The notes under the pieces are model-generated. The model saw only the letters and a program-made list of their open reading frames with translations, ran no database searches and was not told the origin of the DNA. 64,000 nucleotides of DNA from Aegilops tauschii subsp. strangulata (taxonomy: Eukaryota; Streptophyta; Magnoliopsida; Poales; Poaceae), in the NCBI RefSeq assembly GCF_002575655.3, contig NC_053037.3, positions 252,373,135 through 252,437,134 of the forward strand, read 5' to 3'. The first letter of the stretch is position 1; the number at the start of each line of letters is the position of its first letter. Below are positions 10,190-19,555 of the stretch, piece after piece. The translations under genes and the position numbers were made by a program.

Positions 10190-12885
10190 TCCTCCCCTTC
10201 TTGAAATGAAGTCGTCCTCGACGGAAGCTCATCTCCCTCACCCAAATAAGGCTTCAAATCTGCAATGTTAAAAGTGGGACTAACCCCAAAATCTGCAGGC
10301 AGCTCAAGTTTATATGCATTATCATTTATTTTCTCTAACACCTTAAAAGGACCATCAGCACGTGGCATTAGCTTTGATTTGCGCAAATCAGGAAATCTAT
10401 CCTTACGCAAATGTAACCAAACAAGATCTCCAGGTGCAAACACAACATGTTTTCTACCCTTATCTCCAGCAAGTTTATATTTAGCATTCATACGCTCAAT
10501 GTTTTCCTTAGTTAACTCATGCATTTTAAAGATCAATTCAGCACGTTGTTTAGCATCAAAATTAACCTTCTGCGAAGATGGAAGAGGCAACAAATCAATA
10601 GGTGCACGAGGTAGGAAACCATACACAATTTCAAAAGGGCACATCTTAGTAGTAGAATGCAATGAATGATTATAAGCAAACTCAATATGAGGCAAGCATT
10701 CTTCCCACATTTTCTTATTATTCTTCAAAACAGCCCTAAGCATAGTAGACAATGTTCTATTGACTACTTCAGTTTGTCCATCAGTTTGGGGGTGACAAGT
10801 AGTACTAAAAAGCAGTTTAGTCCCCAACTTAGCCCATAAACATCTGCAAAAGTGGCTAAGAAATTTGGTATCATGATCTGAAACAATAGTATTTGGCACA
10901 CCATGCAAACGAATAATTTCACAGAAGAACAAACCAGCAACATTAACAGCATCATCGCTTTTATGACATGGTATAAAGTGTGCCATTTTTGAGAATCTAT
11001 CCACGACAACAAATATGCTATCCCTCCCCTTCTTTGTTCGAGGTAAACCTAAAACAAAGTCCATAGATATATCCTCCCAAGGAACACTAGGTACAGGCAA
11101 AGGCATATATAAACCATGAGGATTGAGTCGTGACTTAGCTTTTTGACATGTAGTGCAGCGAGCAACAAAACGCTCAACATCCCGTTTCATCTTTGGCCAA
11201 AAGAAATGTGTAGCAAGTACGTCCTTCGTCTTCTTCACGCCAAAGTGTCCCATTAATCCTCCTCCATGCGCCTCCTGCAACAACAAAAGACGAAGAGAGC
11301 TAGCTGGAATGCATAGCTTGTTAGCACGGAACACAAATCCATCATTAACGACAAACTTGTTCCAGGTTCTTCCTTCTTTACAATTCTGCAAAACATCTTT
11401 AAAATCAGCATCATGCACATATTGATCTTTGATGGTCTCCAAACCAAATATTTTGAAGTCAAGTTGTGACAGCATAGTATAGCGACGAGACAATGCATCA
11501 GCAATAACATTTTCTTTACCCTTCTTGTGTTTAATGACATAAGGGAAAGTTTCAATGAATTCAACCCATTTAGCATGTCTACGATTCAGTTTAGCTTGAC
11601 TTTTAATATGTTTCAAAGATTCATGATCAGAATGTATAACAAATTCTTTGGGCCATAAATAATGTTGCCATGTTTCTAAAGTCCGAACAAGAGCATATAG
11701 TTCTTTATCATAAGTAGAATAATTTAGACTAGGCCCACTTAATTTTTCAGAAAAGTATGCAACAGGTTTACCATCTTGTAATAACACACCTCCTAATCCA
11801 ATTCCACTAGCATCACATTCAAGCTCAAAAGTCTTATTAAAATCAGGAAGTTGGAGTAAAGGAGCATGTGTCAACTTATCTTTCAATACCGTGAAGGCTT
11901 CTTCCTGTGCGGTACCCCAAACAAAAGGCACATCCTTCTTTGTAAGCTCGTTGAGAGGTGCAGCAATGGTGCTAAAATCTCTCACAAAACGCCTATAGAA
12001 ACCAGCGAGTCCAAGAAAACTCCGCACTTGTGTGACCGTTTTGGGCTGCGGCCAACTCTCAATAGCTTCAATCTTGGCTTTATCAATTTCAATTCCCTGT
12101 GGAGTAACAACATAGCCAACAAAAGATACACGGTCGGTGCAAAAGGGGCACTTCCCAAGGTTACCAAACAAACGTGCATCACGTAGAGCAATAAAAACAT
12201 CACGTAAATGTTCCAAATGTTCTTCCAAAGATTTGCTATAAATCAGTATATCATCAAAATAGACTACCACAAATCGTCCAATGGAAGCACGTAAAACTTC
12301 GTTCATTAGTCTCATGAAAGTACTAGGTGCATTAGTTAACCCAAAAGGCATGACTAACCACTCATATAAACCAAACTTAGTTTTAAATGCAGTTTTCCAT
12401 TCATCTCCCAATTTCATACGAATTTGATGGTATCCACTACGCAAATCAACATTGGAGAATATTGTAGAGCCACTCAATTCATCAAGCATATCATCTAGCC
12501 TAGGAATAGGATGACGATAACGAATAGTAATATTATTAATGCCTCTACAATCAACACACATACGCGACGTACCATCCTTTTTAGGCACTAGTATAATAGG
12601 AACAGCACAAGGACTAAGAGATTCGCGTATATAACCTTTGTCGAGCAGCTCCTGTACTTGACGCATAATCTCCTTCGTCTCCTCTGGATTGGTACGGTAT
12701 GGTGCACGGTTGGGTAGCGATGCACCGGGAATTAAATCAATTTGATGCTCAATCCCTCGAATAGGTGGTAATCCCGGTGGCACGTCTTGTGGGAAGACGT
12801 CAGCGAACTCCTGCAAAATGTTAGTGACAGCAGGGGGCAAAGAGGAAGGCACGTCCTCGAATGGAAATAATGCCTCTTTGCACAC
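9886..12885 (-). CDS. A2 pol: RT, RNase H, integrase and LTR-encoded C-terminal tail
   Basis: An open frame of 999 codons, in the same frame as gag-protease but separated from it by a stop at 12961-12963. RT covers about residues 45-260 with VD near 146 and catalytic YFDD at 209-212. RNase H has CDAS (D358), E395, D420 and ADALS (D463). Integrase has H540, H547, C577, C580, then D609, D670 and E706, giving D-x60-D-x35-E; the residue after D670 is H instead of the usual [15 protein letters not shown] module near 819-831 is the GPY/F-type integrase C-terminus. From residue 899 the frame is encoded by the 3' LTR and includes [15 protein letters not shown] (918-932), the feature that suggests the CRM clade. 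No classical chromodomain is seen. Confidence 0.9.
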   Translation of the reverse strand: MCKEALFPFEDVPSSLPPAVTNILQEFADVFPQDVPPGLPPIRGIEHQIDLIPGASLPNRAPYRTNPEETKEIMRQVQELLDKGYIRESLSPCAVPIILVPKKDGTSRMCVDCRGINNITIRYRHPIPRLDDMLDELSGSTIFSNVDLRSGYHQIRMKLGDEWKTAFKTKFGLYEWLVMPFGLTNAPSTFMRLMNEVLRASIGRFVVVYFDDILIYSKSLEEHLEHLRDVFIALRDARLFGNLGKCPFCTDRVSFVGYVVTPQGIEIDKAKIEAIESWPQPKTVTQVRSFLGLAGFYRRFVRDFSTIAAPLNELTKKDVPFVWGTAQEEAFTVLKDKLTHAPLLQLPDFNKTFELECDASGIGLGGVLLQDGKPVAYFSEKLSGPSLNYSTYDKELYALVRTLETWQHYLWPKEFVIHSDHESLKHIKSQAKLNRRHAKWVEFIETFPYVIKHKKGKENVIADALSRRYTMLSQLDFKIFGLETIKDQYVHDADFKDVLQNCKEGRTWNKFVVNDGFVFRANKLCIPASSLRLLLLQEAHGGGLMGHFGVKKTKDVLATHFFWPKMKRDVERFVARCTTCQKAKSRLNPHGLYMPLPVPSVPWEDISMDFVLGLPRTKKGRDSIFVVVDRFSKMAHFIPCHKSDDAVNVAGLFFCEIIRLHGVPNTIVSDHDTKFLSHFCRCLWAKLGTKLLFSTTCHPQTDGQTEVVNRTLSTMLRAVLKNNKKMWEECLPHIEFAYNHSLHSTTKMCPFEIVYGFLPRAPIDLLPLPSSQKVNFDAKQRAELIFKMHELTKENIERMNAKYKLAGDKGRKHVVFAPGDLVWLHLRKDRFPDLRKSKLMPRADGPFKVLEKINDNAYKLELPADFGVSPTFNIADLKPYLGEGDELPSRTTSFQEGEDDEDINTIVTPTAPAAIHTGPITRARARQLNYQVLSFLGNDSNVHENMMLPKLDTFVLLTNEGPSFEKDEHWSKNKHGDDGMRMGDKNGVTSDDFRTLEPP
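10190..10202 (-). promoter_or_regulatory. A2 polypurine tract
   Basis: AAGAAGGGGAGGA on the minus strand, abutting the 3' LTR. It is also coding (FQEGEDD). Confidence 0.92.
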
Positions 12886-12960
12886 AAAAGCATAGCAAAC
12901 AGATTTTTTAAAATCTAGCTCATCAATATCAGATTTTGTGGCAAGTAAACATGTACTTTC

Positions 12961-15009
12961 CTATTTAATTTCAGAAACAACACTAGATGGTTTATTATTA
13001 GGGTTCATTTGTTGCTCAAATTCTTTTGCCACAATCTGATTTTCACTCTTATTTTTCTCCTGTTTTGCTTTATTAGCTCTATTAATGTCATCTTTCAAAA
13101 TGGAATCAGGAGTCATAGGAAGCAAAGTAATATTTTTATCCTTATGAACAAGAGTATACTGATTGTTTCTACCATGGTGTACAGAATTTTTATCAAATTG
13201 CCATGGTCTACCAAGTAATAAGGAACATGCTTGCATGGGTACCACATCACAATCAACATAATCAGCATAGGTAGAGATACTAAAATGCACACGAACAGTA
13301 CGTGTTACCTTAACCTTGCCGCTATTGTTGAACCATTGGATGTAGGAAGGATGTGGATGTGGTCTTGTGGTGAGAGATAGTTTCTCCACCATCTCCATGC
13401 TAGCCAAGTTGTTACAGCTCCCTCCATCTATGATGACGCGAACAAAACATTCCTTCACAACTCCCTTTGTATGGAACAAATTATGCCTCTGATTTTGCTC
13501 TGCTTGTGTGACCTGCACACTCAAAACACGTTGAGCAACTAAACATTCATACCTGTCAGCGTCTTCAGGAGCCATGTATTGCGCCTCATTTTCAGAATCA
13601 TCTCCACCATGTTCTTCACGTGTAATAAGAGCCAAAGTCTCCTCATCATAGTCACTAGCGGACTCATACCCACCATCCTCAGTAGCGATCATCACACGCT
13701 GAGATTTGCATTCTCTCGCATAATGTCCTCTTCCCTTACAACGACGACAAATAATATCACTTGTGTGCCCTGTTGACGCCATGGAAGAAGAAGAGCTCTG
13801 CGCAGGCCCGGCGGGTGTGCTCTTGGCAGAGAGTGGTGGTTGTGCCTGCTTTCTTGTATCACGGCTGGAGGTGGCACCTGATGGAGGTGATGGTGAAGTG
13901 GAAGTAGAGGATGCACGTGGTGTCCATGATGAAGTTCGACCTGCAGAAAAGTTTGTTCGCGCCAATGCCTGTCGATCCTGCACTTCATGTTCAGCTTTAC
14001 AAGCAAGATGGAATAAACGAGTGATATTATTATAATCCTTATACTCTAGAATGGTCCGAATCTCTTTATTTAATCCACCCATAAAATGTGCAAGCATAGC
14101 TTCATTCTCCTCAACAATACCACATCTAATCATGCCAGTTTGTAATTCCTGATAATATTCTTCTACAGAATTTTTCCCTTGTCTTAAGCGCTGCAATTTT
14201 TGAAGTAATTCACGTTGATAATATGGAGGAACCCAACGAGTACGCATAGCAGTTTTCAAAGCAGCCCAAGTAGCTGGAACAGGATATAATCTATAATGTT
14301 CAGACCACCAAACACATGCAAAGCTAGTGAAAGCACAAACAGCAGCAGGAACACGTCTCTCCTCAGGATATTGTAAACATGTCAATTGTTGTTCAGTTTC
14401 TAACTCCCAAGTAAGATATATATCAGGAACATATCTACCCTCAAATGGTGGAATATTCAATTTCAGTTTAGGGAGATGGTCATGATCTCGTACCTGAGGT
14501 GGTGGTGCCGGCCTACCGTTGCGAATATATACCTGAGCTCGACCTGCTGGTGGTGGTGCTGGTGGCTGCACGTAGTTCTGATTTTGATCAACCTCATCCT
14601 CATAATCGCCCGCATAATCGTCATCCTCCTCAGCCGCCGCAGTAGCAGGAGCCAAAGAAGCATCAACAGTAGGTGCAGCGGCACCTGAATTTTGACCAGT
14701 CTCAATTGGAACGCGCTGTGCTCGTCCAACTTGATTTGGAAGGCGGCGTTGGAGATGTGGTTGTTGTTGTTGTAGAGGTTCGACATATGCAGCCGGTGGT
14801 GGTTGGGTAAGACGCTTGAGTAATTCAGTAAACTTGTTATCCAGCTTTGTCTCGAACGACTTCTCCACGGCATCTATCTTCTCCATAGCCTCTTCAAACC
14901 TGTTTAGCACATCTCCCACCTGGCCACTCATCATTTGCTGAAATTTATCATGCAACTCCTTGTTCGTCATGTTCTCCCAATCAGTCTCATCGGCTTGTGA
15001 TCCTGCCAT
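12961..15009 (-). CDS. A2 gag-protease
   Basis: Start chosen at the ATG in CCATGGCAGG (15009), matching other copies. Residues 15-70 look coiled-coil, followed by a Gln/Pro-rich stretch. The gag core spans about 183-345 (IPPFEGRYVPDIYLTWE, VWWSEHYRLYP, LFHLACKAEHE). The zinc knuckle CRRCKGRGHYAREC at about 421-434 fits C-x2-C-x4-H-x4-C. The protease active site IIDGGSCNNLAS is near 528, with D-G-G where D-S/T-G is usual, and LLGRPWQFD follows. The frame ends at a TAG (12961-12963) where A5 has TTG, so gag-pol was one continuous frame. Confidence 0.9.
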   Translation of the reverse strand: MAGSQADETDWENMTNKELHDKFQQMMSGQVGDVLNRFEEAMEKIDAVEKSFETKLDNKFTELLKRLTQPPPAAYVEPLQQQQPHLQRRLPNQVGRAQRVPIETGQNSGAAAPTVDASLAPATAAAEEDDDYAGDYEDEVDQNQNYVQPPAPPPAGRAQVYIRNGRPAPPPQVRDHDHLPKLKLNIPPFEGRYVPDIYLTWELETEQQLTCLQYPEERRVPAAVCAFTSFACVWWSEHYRLYPVPATWAALKTAMRTRWVPPYYQRELLQKLQRLRQGKNSVEEYYQELQTGMIRCGIVEENEAMLAHFMGGLNKEIRTILEYKDYNNITRLFHLACKAEHEVQDRQALARTNFSAGRTSSWTPRASSTSTSPSPPSGATSSRDTRKQAQPPLSAKSTPAGPAQSSSSSMASTGHTSDIICRRCKGRGHYARECKSQRVMIATEDGGYESASDYDEETLALITREEHGGDDSENEAQYMAPEDADRYECLVAQRVLSVQVTQAEQNQRHNLFHTKGVVKECFVRVIIDGGSCNNLASMEMVEKLSLTTRPHPHPSYIQWFNNSGKVKVTRTVRVHFSISTYADYVDCDVVPMQACSLLLGRPWQFDKNSVHHGRNNQYTLVHKDKNITLLPMTPDSILKDDINRANKAKQEKNKSENQIVAKEFEQQMNPNNKPSSVVSEIK

Positions 15010-15240
15010 GGTTAGCAGCAATAGAAACACAAAAGAATATGATCCTACAGACTACTAGGAAGTGGTTGTGATCAAGCGAATCTCAAATTCTTACCAGTTC
15101 TTACCCAGCAGCAGGTGGTGATCGGCAACTGTTGTAGTCAAAACTCGCAAAGCTTGGATAGAGCGATTACAAGGGAGAGTCAAACGCACGATGTAGATGT
15201 ATGTGGAGCTGGGAAGGCTTATAATATGGTAGCAAAAATG

Positions 15241-15360
15241 GCCAGCAATAATCAATTCAGAGATGCAAAGTTGAATAAACGCTCAACGACGGTACTGTGC
15301 TGGTCCTAGGCTAGACCGTGCTAGAGACGCGAGCCTAGAACACTAACAAAATCACGGCGC
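15241..15360 (-). promoter_or_regulatory. A2 conserved leader block with two hairpins
   Basis: Matches the C1 block 7143-7259 almost base for base over the two inverted repeats (CTAGGCT/AGCCTAG and GTTGA/TCAAC). Outside the block, the A and C leaders align poorly. Confidence 0.5.
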
Positions 15361-15785
15361 TGCACGTAAACAAGGGAAAAACACACTCTGGAATTTTTTT
15401 TTTGCTCTTTTTTTTCGCGCTCTTTTTTTGCGCTTCTTTTTTTTTTGCGAAAAATCACTATATTGGCGAGTGTCTCAAAACTCTTCCCAGGTCAAACTGA
15501 CAGGATAGGCACAAAATTTTTTTGACTATTTTTTTTCGGAAATCAGGGCAGCGACGACGAAAAAGTGCGACAAAAATCACTATGATGGCGAGTGGCTCAA
15601 AACACTCCCCGGGACCTAAAAATAGGATAGGGAAAAAATATTTTTGGTCCCCAAAATTTTGGCCTAAAAACTGCCCGGGGGTCTCCAGACTTTTTTTTTC
15701 CGAGACCTACTCAGGCAAGGAAACACTAAACGGAAAATAGATGGATCTCTAAAACAAACAGAATATGAAAAGAACTCGGATTGGT

Positions 15786-15935
15786 TGTGGATATATGGTG
15801 GTAGGATATGGCAGCGGTGGTGGTATATGGTAGCGGTGGTGGTATATGGATACGGATCGGTGGTGGTATATGGATAAGGATTCAAAGCGGTGGCGGATAA
15901 GCAATGGTGGTAGATGGCAAGGCGATGATGATGGT
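15786..15935. repeat. A2 leader minisatellite (GGTGGTGGTATATGG-type units)
   Basis: Imperfect tandem copies of a unit around GGTGGTGGTATATGGNAGC. Related arrays occur at 39180-39330 in A3 and, reverse-complemented, at 44150-44250 in A5, with different copy numbers. Confidence 0.75.
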
Positions 15936-16188
15936 GCGGCGGCGGCATGACAACTTATGACAAGAACTCGAAACTCTAAAAGACTAGACTCTAAGACCAG
16001 CAACTTGACACGACGATGCAACCGCAAATTCAACAAAGCAAAAACCCCGAAAAAGATTATGCAAAGGCTCAGATTGGTTCGGATATGATAAACTAATCCT
16101 AATTTTTTTTGTGGCTTTTTCGTGGACTGTAGGTATGAAGAACAGACTCGATCTAAACTACGAAAAACTGTAAAATCTCACCGAGCAA

Positions 16189-16206
16189 CCTGGAAATCTG
16201 ATACCA
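16189..16206 (-). promoter_or_regulatory. A2 primer binding site, tRNA-iMet type
   Basis: Minus-strand TGGTATCAGATTTCCAGG two bases from the 5' LTR. It is complementary to the initiator tRNA-Met 3' end over TGGTATCAGA. Confidence 0.88.
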
Positions 16207-16208
16207 CT

Positions 16209-17123
16209 TGATAGAGGCAAAGGTGTCCCGTCTTTCGATGAGATTATGGATATCGCTTTGGTGGAAGTCGACTTTGACGATCCGACTACGAACGTGCGAT
16301 GACGTCGCGCCTTAGCAATCGCTAAACCAACTCCGAGAGGTTATTGACCACGCCGGAGCACGATCAACCTGACCACGAGGGTCTGTTTCCTGCGAGCAAA
16401 CGAAGAACAAGCAAGAAACTGAGATTGCAATCTGGATATTGCGAATATAAGATGAAAGCTTTATTGATCAATGTGGGGTTCTGTGACGCCTTTGTCTGGT
16501 CGTTGAACACAAACGAAGTACGCGAATGCAGCTATGGCGAACTTTTAATCTAAACAAAACCCAAAGTCTAAACGACGCCCTAAGGGCTGTATATATGGAG
16601 GAAGAGGGGGGAATTTCGTGGCCCTTGGGGAAGGGGTCCGAAACCAACCCTATCTCTTGTTTCCCCACACATACGGACTCTAAAAACAGCCTATACTCAA
16701 GTATTTCGAAATTACATGGGCCTGGCCCAATAATAAGGTGACGCAGCACCTAGAATAGCCTCTGGACGAAAGTTATGAACTAGCATCTTGTATATTTCGT
16801 CCAAGGCTTCATGCACGCATTATGGTGGCTTCAACGTCCTGAAATCATCACTTGTAACTCCGTTCTTGTTCCCCATGCGCATGCCATCATCTCCCTGCTT
16901 GTTCTTGCTCCAATGTTCATCCTTCTCAAAGCTAGGCCCTTCATTTGTAAGCAAAACGAATGTATCCAATTTAGGCAGCATCATATTCTCATGAACATTA
17001 GAATCATTACCAAGAAACGAAAGTACCTGGTAATTTAATTGGCGTGCGCGAGCTCTAGTAATTGGTCCAGTATGTATAGCAGCAGGGGCTGTGGGTGTAA
17101 AAATGGTATTGATGTCCTCATCA
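16209..17123 (-). repeat. A2 5' LTR
   Basis: 915 bp, from TGATAGAGGCAAAGG to GATGTCCTCATCA on the plus strand. TATATA and the AATAAA-type signal (minus strand) are placed as in A5. To its right begins D3 leader DNA. Confidence 0.93.
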
Positions 17124-17382
17124 GCTCGGGATGAACACGAAAACGGCCACAAATTCGAGGATTTCGCGGATTTTGGAGGGATTGCGAGGTGGAGATGGTG
17201 GGGAAAGGTAAGATCCACTTGCAACACAACAAATTCACGGATCAAAACCAACAAAACATCATCAAAACTCACAAATCACAAGAAAATTTTTTGGGGCTAT
17301 TTTTGTGGGGATTTTCGGATTAGGACGAAAAACAACAAAATCAAGCTAGAAAACGAAGAGGGGAGGCTCCGAAATCGTGATC

Positions 17383-17401
17383 AACGTGGCTCATGATACC
17401 A
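17383..17401 (-). promoter_or_regulatory. D3 primer binding site
   Basis: Minus-strand TGGTATCATGAGCCACG, 3 bases from the LTR. It resembles the tRNA-iMet complement TGGTATCAGAGCC with one extra base. Confidence 0.75.
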
Positions 17402-17792
17402 AGATGATGTAGGGTGGAACCCTAGATGGCCGATCTTTCACGAAAGGAGCGGATCCCAACTAAGAACACGAAGAACACGAGGGGAAACACGAGGAAAAAC
17501 ACGAGAGAATCACTCAAACCAACAAGATTCGATTACACATGTGCTAGATCCTCGAAACACGAGAGGAGATACAAGATCCAAAGTCAACAACGGACGATAC
17601 AAAGGGTAACCGGTTCTTCTCCGTGTGGAGGTCTTGATGGGGCCACCCAAGAGGGGGTCTTAAATCCGCTTGGAAGGATCTTCTCCGGTGGAGGCGCGAT
17701 CTCCGAAGAGAAGGTAGCCAAGTGGATGAGCAAAGCTCTCTCACACACATGAGCTAATCCTTTGCTAACCCTAAAAATGGGGAGGAGGAGGT

Positions 17793-17801
17793 CTATTTAT
17801 A
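17793..17801 (-). promoter_or_regulatory. D3 LTR TATA box
   Basis: TATAAATAG on the minus strand, at the U3/R position equivalent to TATATATA in D1 and D4. Confidence 0.7.
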
Positions 17802-18443
17802 GCCCAAGGGGCGAAGGGGTAAGTGAGGGGACGAAACGGGTACACGGGCCTCGGCCCAAGTCACGCACGCAGGCGGTGGCCGGATGATCCGGGAGTTGGT
17901 CCGGATGATCCGGGCTTCGGGGGTCCGGATGATCTGGGTCGGCGTCCGGATGGTCCGGCTGTGTCGGAGCAGCTGCTGGAGGTCCGGATGTCCGGGTCCT
18001 GGTCCGGATGTCCGGGTCCTGGTCCGGATGTCCGGGTCCTGGTCCGGACGTCCGGGTGTGGCCGGATGATCCGGGCCTGGGTCCGGATGATCCGGGCCTG
18101 GGTCCGGATGATCCGGCTTCAGGTTGAAGCTTCGGGTGTCCTCGAGCATTGTAGCTGGATCGTCCGGGCTGGGGCCAGATCGTCCGGACGGCGGTCCGGA
18201 TCGTCCGGGCTTCTGCTGACTTAGCCCTTTTTCTTCTCCGTCTTCACGTCCATCTTCGTCTTCGGATTCTCCTTGTTCCTTGGCGTATCCATGGCTAACT
18301 CCTTGGTACCTGAGTATGCACAATGTCTCCGTTTGAGGTAGTAGCCATGTCTCATGTTCATCGAAGTGGAATTGTGAGAGGAGAGATGTCACCTCGGTTT
18401 CAAGAGCTCTTGCACGTGATCGAGTCATGGGTCCACTAGGCAC
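17793..18443 (-). CDS. D3 LTR-encoded polyprotein tail with repeat peptides
   Basis: Open frame inside U3. It begins in the segment that would follow pol across the polypurine tract (GPMTRSRARALETEV), then a Glu/Asp-rich stretch and a Pro/Asp-rich repeat region (PDHPDPGPDHPDPG). The stop TAG (17793-17795) is part of the TATAAATAG box. In a 5' LTR it would not be translated as such; it shows what the matching 3' LTR would encode. Function unknown. Confidence 0.5.
   Translation of the reverse strand: MPSGPMTRSRARALETEVTSLLSQFHFDEHETWLLPQTETLCILRYQGVSHGYAKEQGESEDEDGREDGEEKGLSQQKPGRSGPPSGRSGPSPDDPATMLEDTRSFNLKPDHPDPGPDHPDPGPDHPATPGRPDQDPDIRTRTRTSGPGPGHPDLQQLLRHSRTIRTPTQIIRTPEARIIRTNSRIIRPPPACVTWAEARVPVSSPHLPLRPLGYK
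17877..18207. repeat. CCGGATGTCCGG/CCGGATGATCCGG repeat array in D3 LTR
   Basis: Many imperfect copies of a 15-20-base unit around GGTCCGGATGTCCGGG and GGTCCGGATGATCCGGGC. The second form contains the perfect palindrome CCGGAT-(G)-ATCCGG. Other D LTRs carry the same core as GGACATCCGG with fewer copies. Confidence 0.9.
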
Positions 18444-18749
18444 TTGGTGAGACGATGGTAGGTGATGCGGAGCATCCTATGGACATCACCATGTCAAGAG
18501 TTCGTTTGGCAAGTGACACGTGCAACATCTACTTCACATACACAAAGGTGAATCATTTCCTTTACACGTGCTCACTTGACCCCTTCGAGGATGGTATGCT
18601 ACTTGACACTCCACTCGTGTGCATGCATAGGTATTGTCGGAACACTACGGACGACGAGGAGGAGTGCAAGGGCCAAGGAACAACTACACCATCCGCAAGA
18701 GAAGCATGGAAGCGACGACGGAAGAAGAAGACGGAGATAGCTCCCAGGA

Positions 18750-19033
18750 CCCGGACATCCGGCCAGGACCCCGGACATCCGGCCCCTGGAACCTCACCCA
18801 CAGCAGCCGCCCAACCGCCAAGTACCATCAGCGGCCGGACATCCGGCGCCAGCCCCGGACATCCGGCGTCTCGCCAAAGCCCGGACATCCGGCCCTTCCC
18901 CCAGAAATCCGGCATCGACAACAGAAGGCACCCGAAGTTTGGCCACTTCAGCCCGGACATCCGGCCCGAGCCCCGGACATCCGGCGCCTCGCGAAGCCCC
19001 AGACATCCGGGCCCCAGCCCGGACATCCGGCGC
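18750..19033. repeat. GGACATCCGG repeat array in D4
   Basis: About a dozen copies of CCCGGACATCCGGC with variable spacers. The U3 frame of D4 (18455-19102) translates them as PDIRP/RTSGP-type repeats and stops 2 bases before the CTATATATAC box. Confidence 0.9.
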
Positions 19034-19103
19034 CTGCCTGCACGCAGCCACGGGCCAAAGGCCCATGTATATCTCTTTCCCACTTACCCCTTCGTGGCTT
19101 AGA

Positions 19104-19113
19104 CTATATATAC
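19104..19113 (+). promoter_or_regulatory. D4 LTR TATA box
   Basis: CTATATATAC preceded by the U3 stop codon TAG at 19100-19102. Confidence 0.7.
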
Positions 19114-19555
19114 TACTCCACCTCCTCCTAGTTAGGGTTAGCAAAGGATTAGCTCATTTAGAGATAGAGCTTTCCTCATCCATATCGGATCGACTCCACG
19201 AGAGAGACCGCGGCCTCTACGGAGAAGATCCACCTTGGATTCAAGACCCCTCACGGGAAGATCCCCTCGTGGATTCAAGACCTCCTCGCGGAGAAGAACC
19301 GGTTACCGTTTGTATCGCCCGTTGTTGACTTTGGATCTTGTATCTTACCTTTGTGTTCATCGATCTAACGCATGTGTGATCTATTATTGTTGGTTGAGTC
19401 ATTTCTCTCGTGTTCCTCTCGTGTTTCCCTCGTGTTTCCCCTCGTGTTCATCACGTTCTTCGTAGGGATCCGCTCCTTTTGTGAAAGATCGGCCATCTAG
19501 GGTTCCACCCTACATCAGTAGGTCCATGGGGATGACCTTGGGATGCTCCGCATCA

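Larger units (their letters stand above)
4507..17123 (-). mobile_element. A2: near-complete family A autonomous gypsy (CRM-like) element, C1 nested inside
   Basis: Minus-strand order from right to left: 5' LTR 16209-17123, iMet primer site, leader, gag-protease, pol, polypurine tract, 3' LTR 9276-10189 plus 4507-4514. The last 8 bases of the 3' LTR are cut off by C1. Termini are TGATGAGG...CTCTATCA. The two LTRs differ at about 15 positions by eye. The flanks do not match (TGACG left, GCTCG right) and belong to oppositely oriented D sequences, so A2 is probably a recombinant of two A insertions. The coding region has one in-frame stop between protease and RT. Confidence 0.9.
17405..18462 (-). 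repeat. D3 5' LTR, main part (remaining 33 bases at 19523-19555)
   Basis: Begins TGATGTAGGGTGG on the plus strand and would end GCTCCGCATCA at 19555; D4 with its GTAGG duplication interrupts it. Total length without D4 is about 1.09 kb, longer than D2 because of an expanded CCGGAT repeat array. Confidence 0.9.
18463..19517 (+). mobile_element. D4: family D solo LTR inserted in the D3 LTR, opposite orientation
   Basis: Starts TGATGCGGAGCATCC, ends CACCCTACATCA, and is flanked by GTAGG on both sides (18458-18462 and 19518-19522). It has no primer site or polypurine tract. The early U3 (to about 18690) diverges from the D1 LTR, where D1 encodes the TRARARA motif. The TATA box is at 19104-19113. 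An LTR inserted head-on into a related LTR makes a long imperfect inverted repeat. Confidence 0.93.
17124..19555 (-). mobile_element. D3: right end of a minus-strand family D element (leader and 5' LTR)
   Basis: Contains a D leader segment (17124-17404, reverse complement of the D1 leader 31100-31390), a primer site and a D LTR split by solo LTR D4. Its right end abuts D5 internal DNA at 19556. In the uninterrupted D2 copy the site reads CGAGGTGCC, so the target duplication is AGGTG (19556-19560); the left copy is not in the window. The rest of D3 should lie left of A2 but is replaced by D0. Confidence 0.85.

Noticed and set aside
17877..19033. Regularly spaced GGACATCCGG units resembling a CRISPR array
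   Set aside because: Units are short, degenerate, spaced irregularly, inside plant LTRs, with no cas genes; a tandem repeat in retrotransposon U3.
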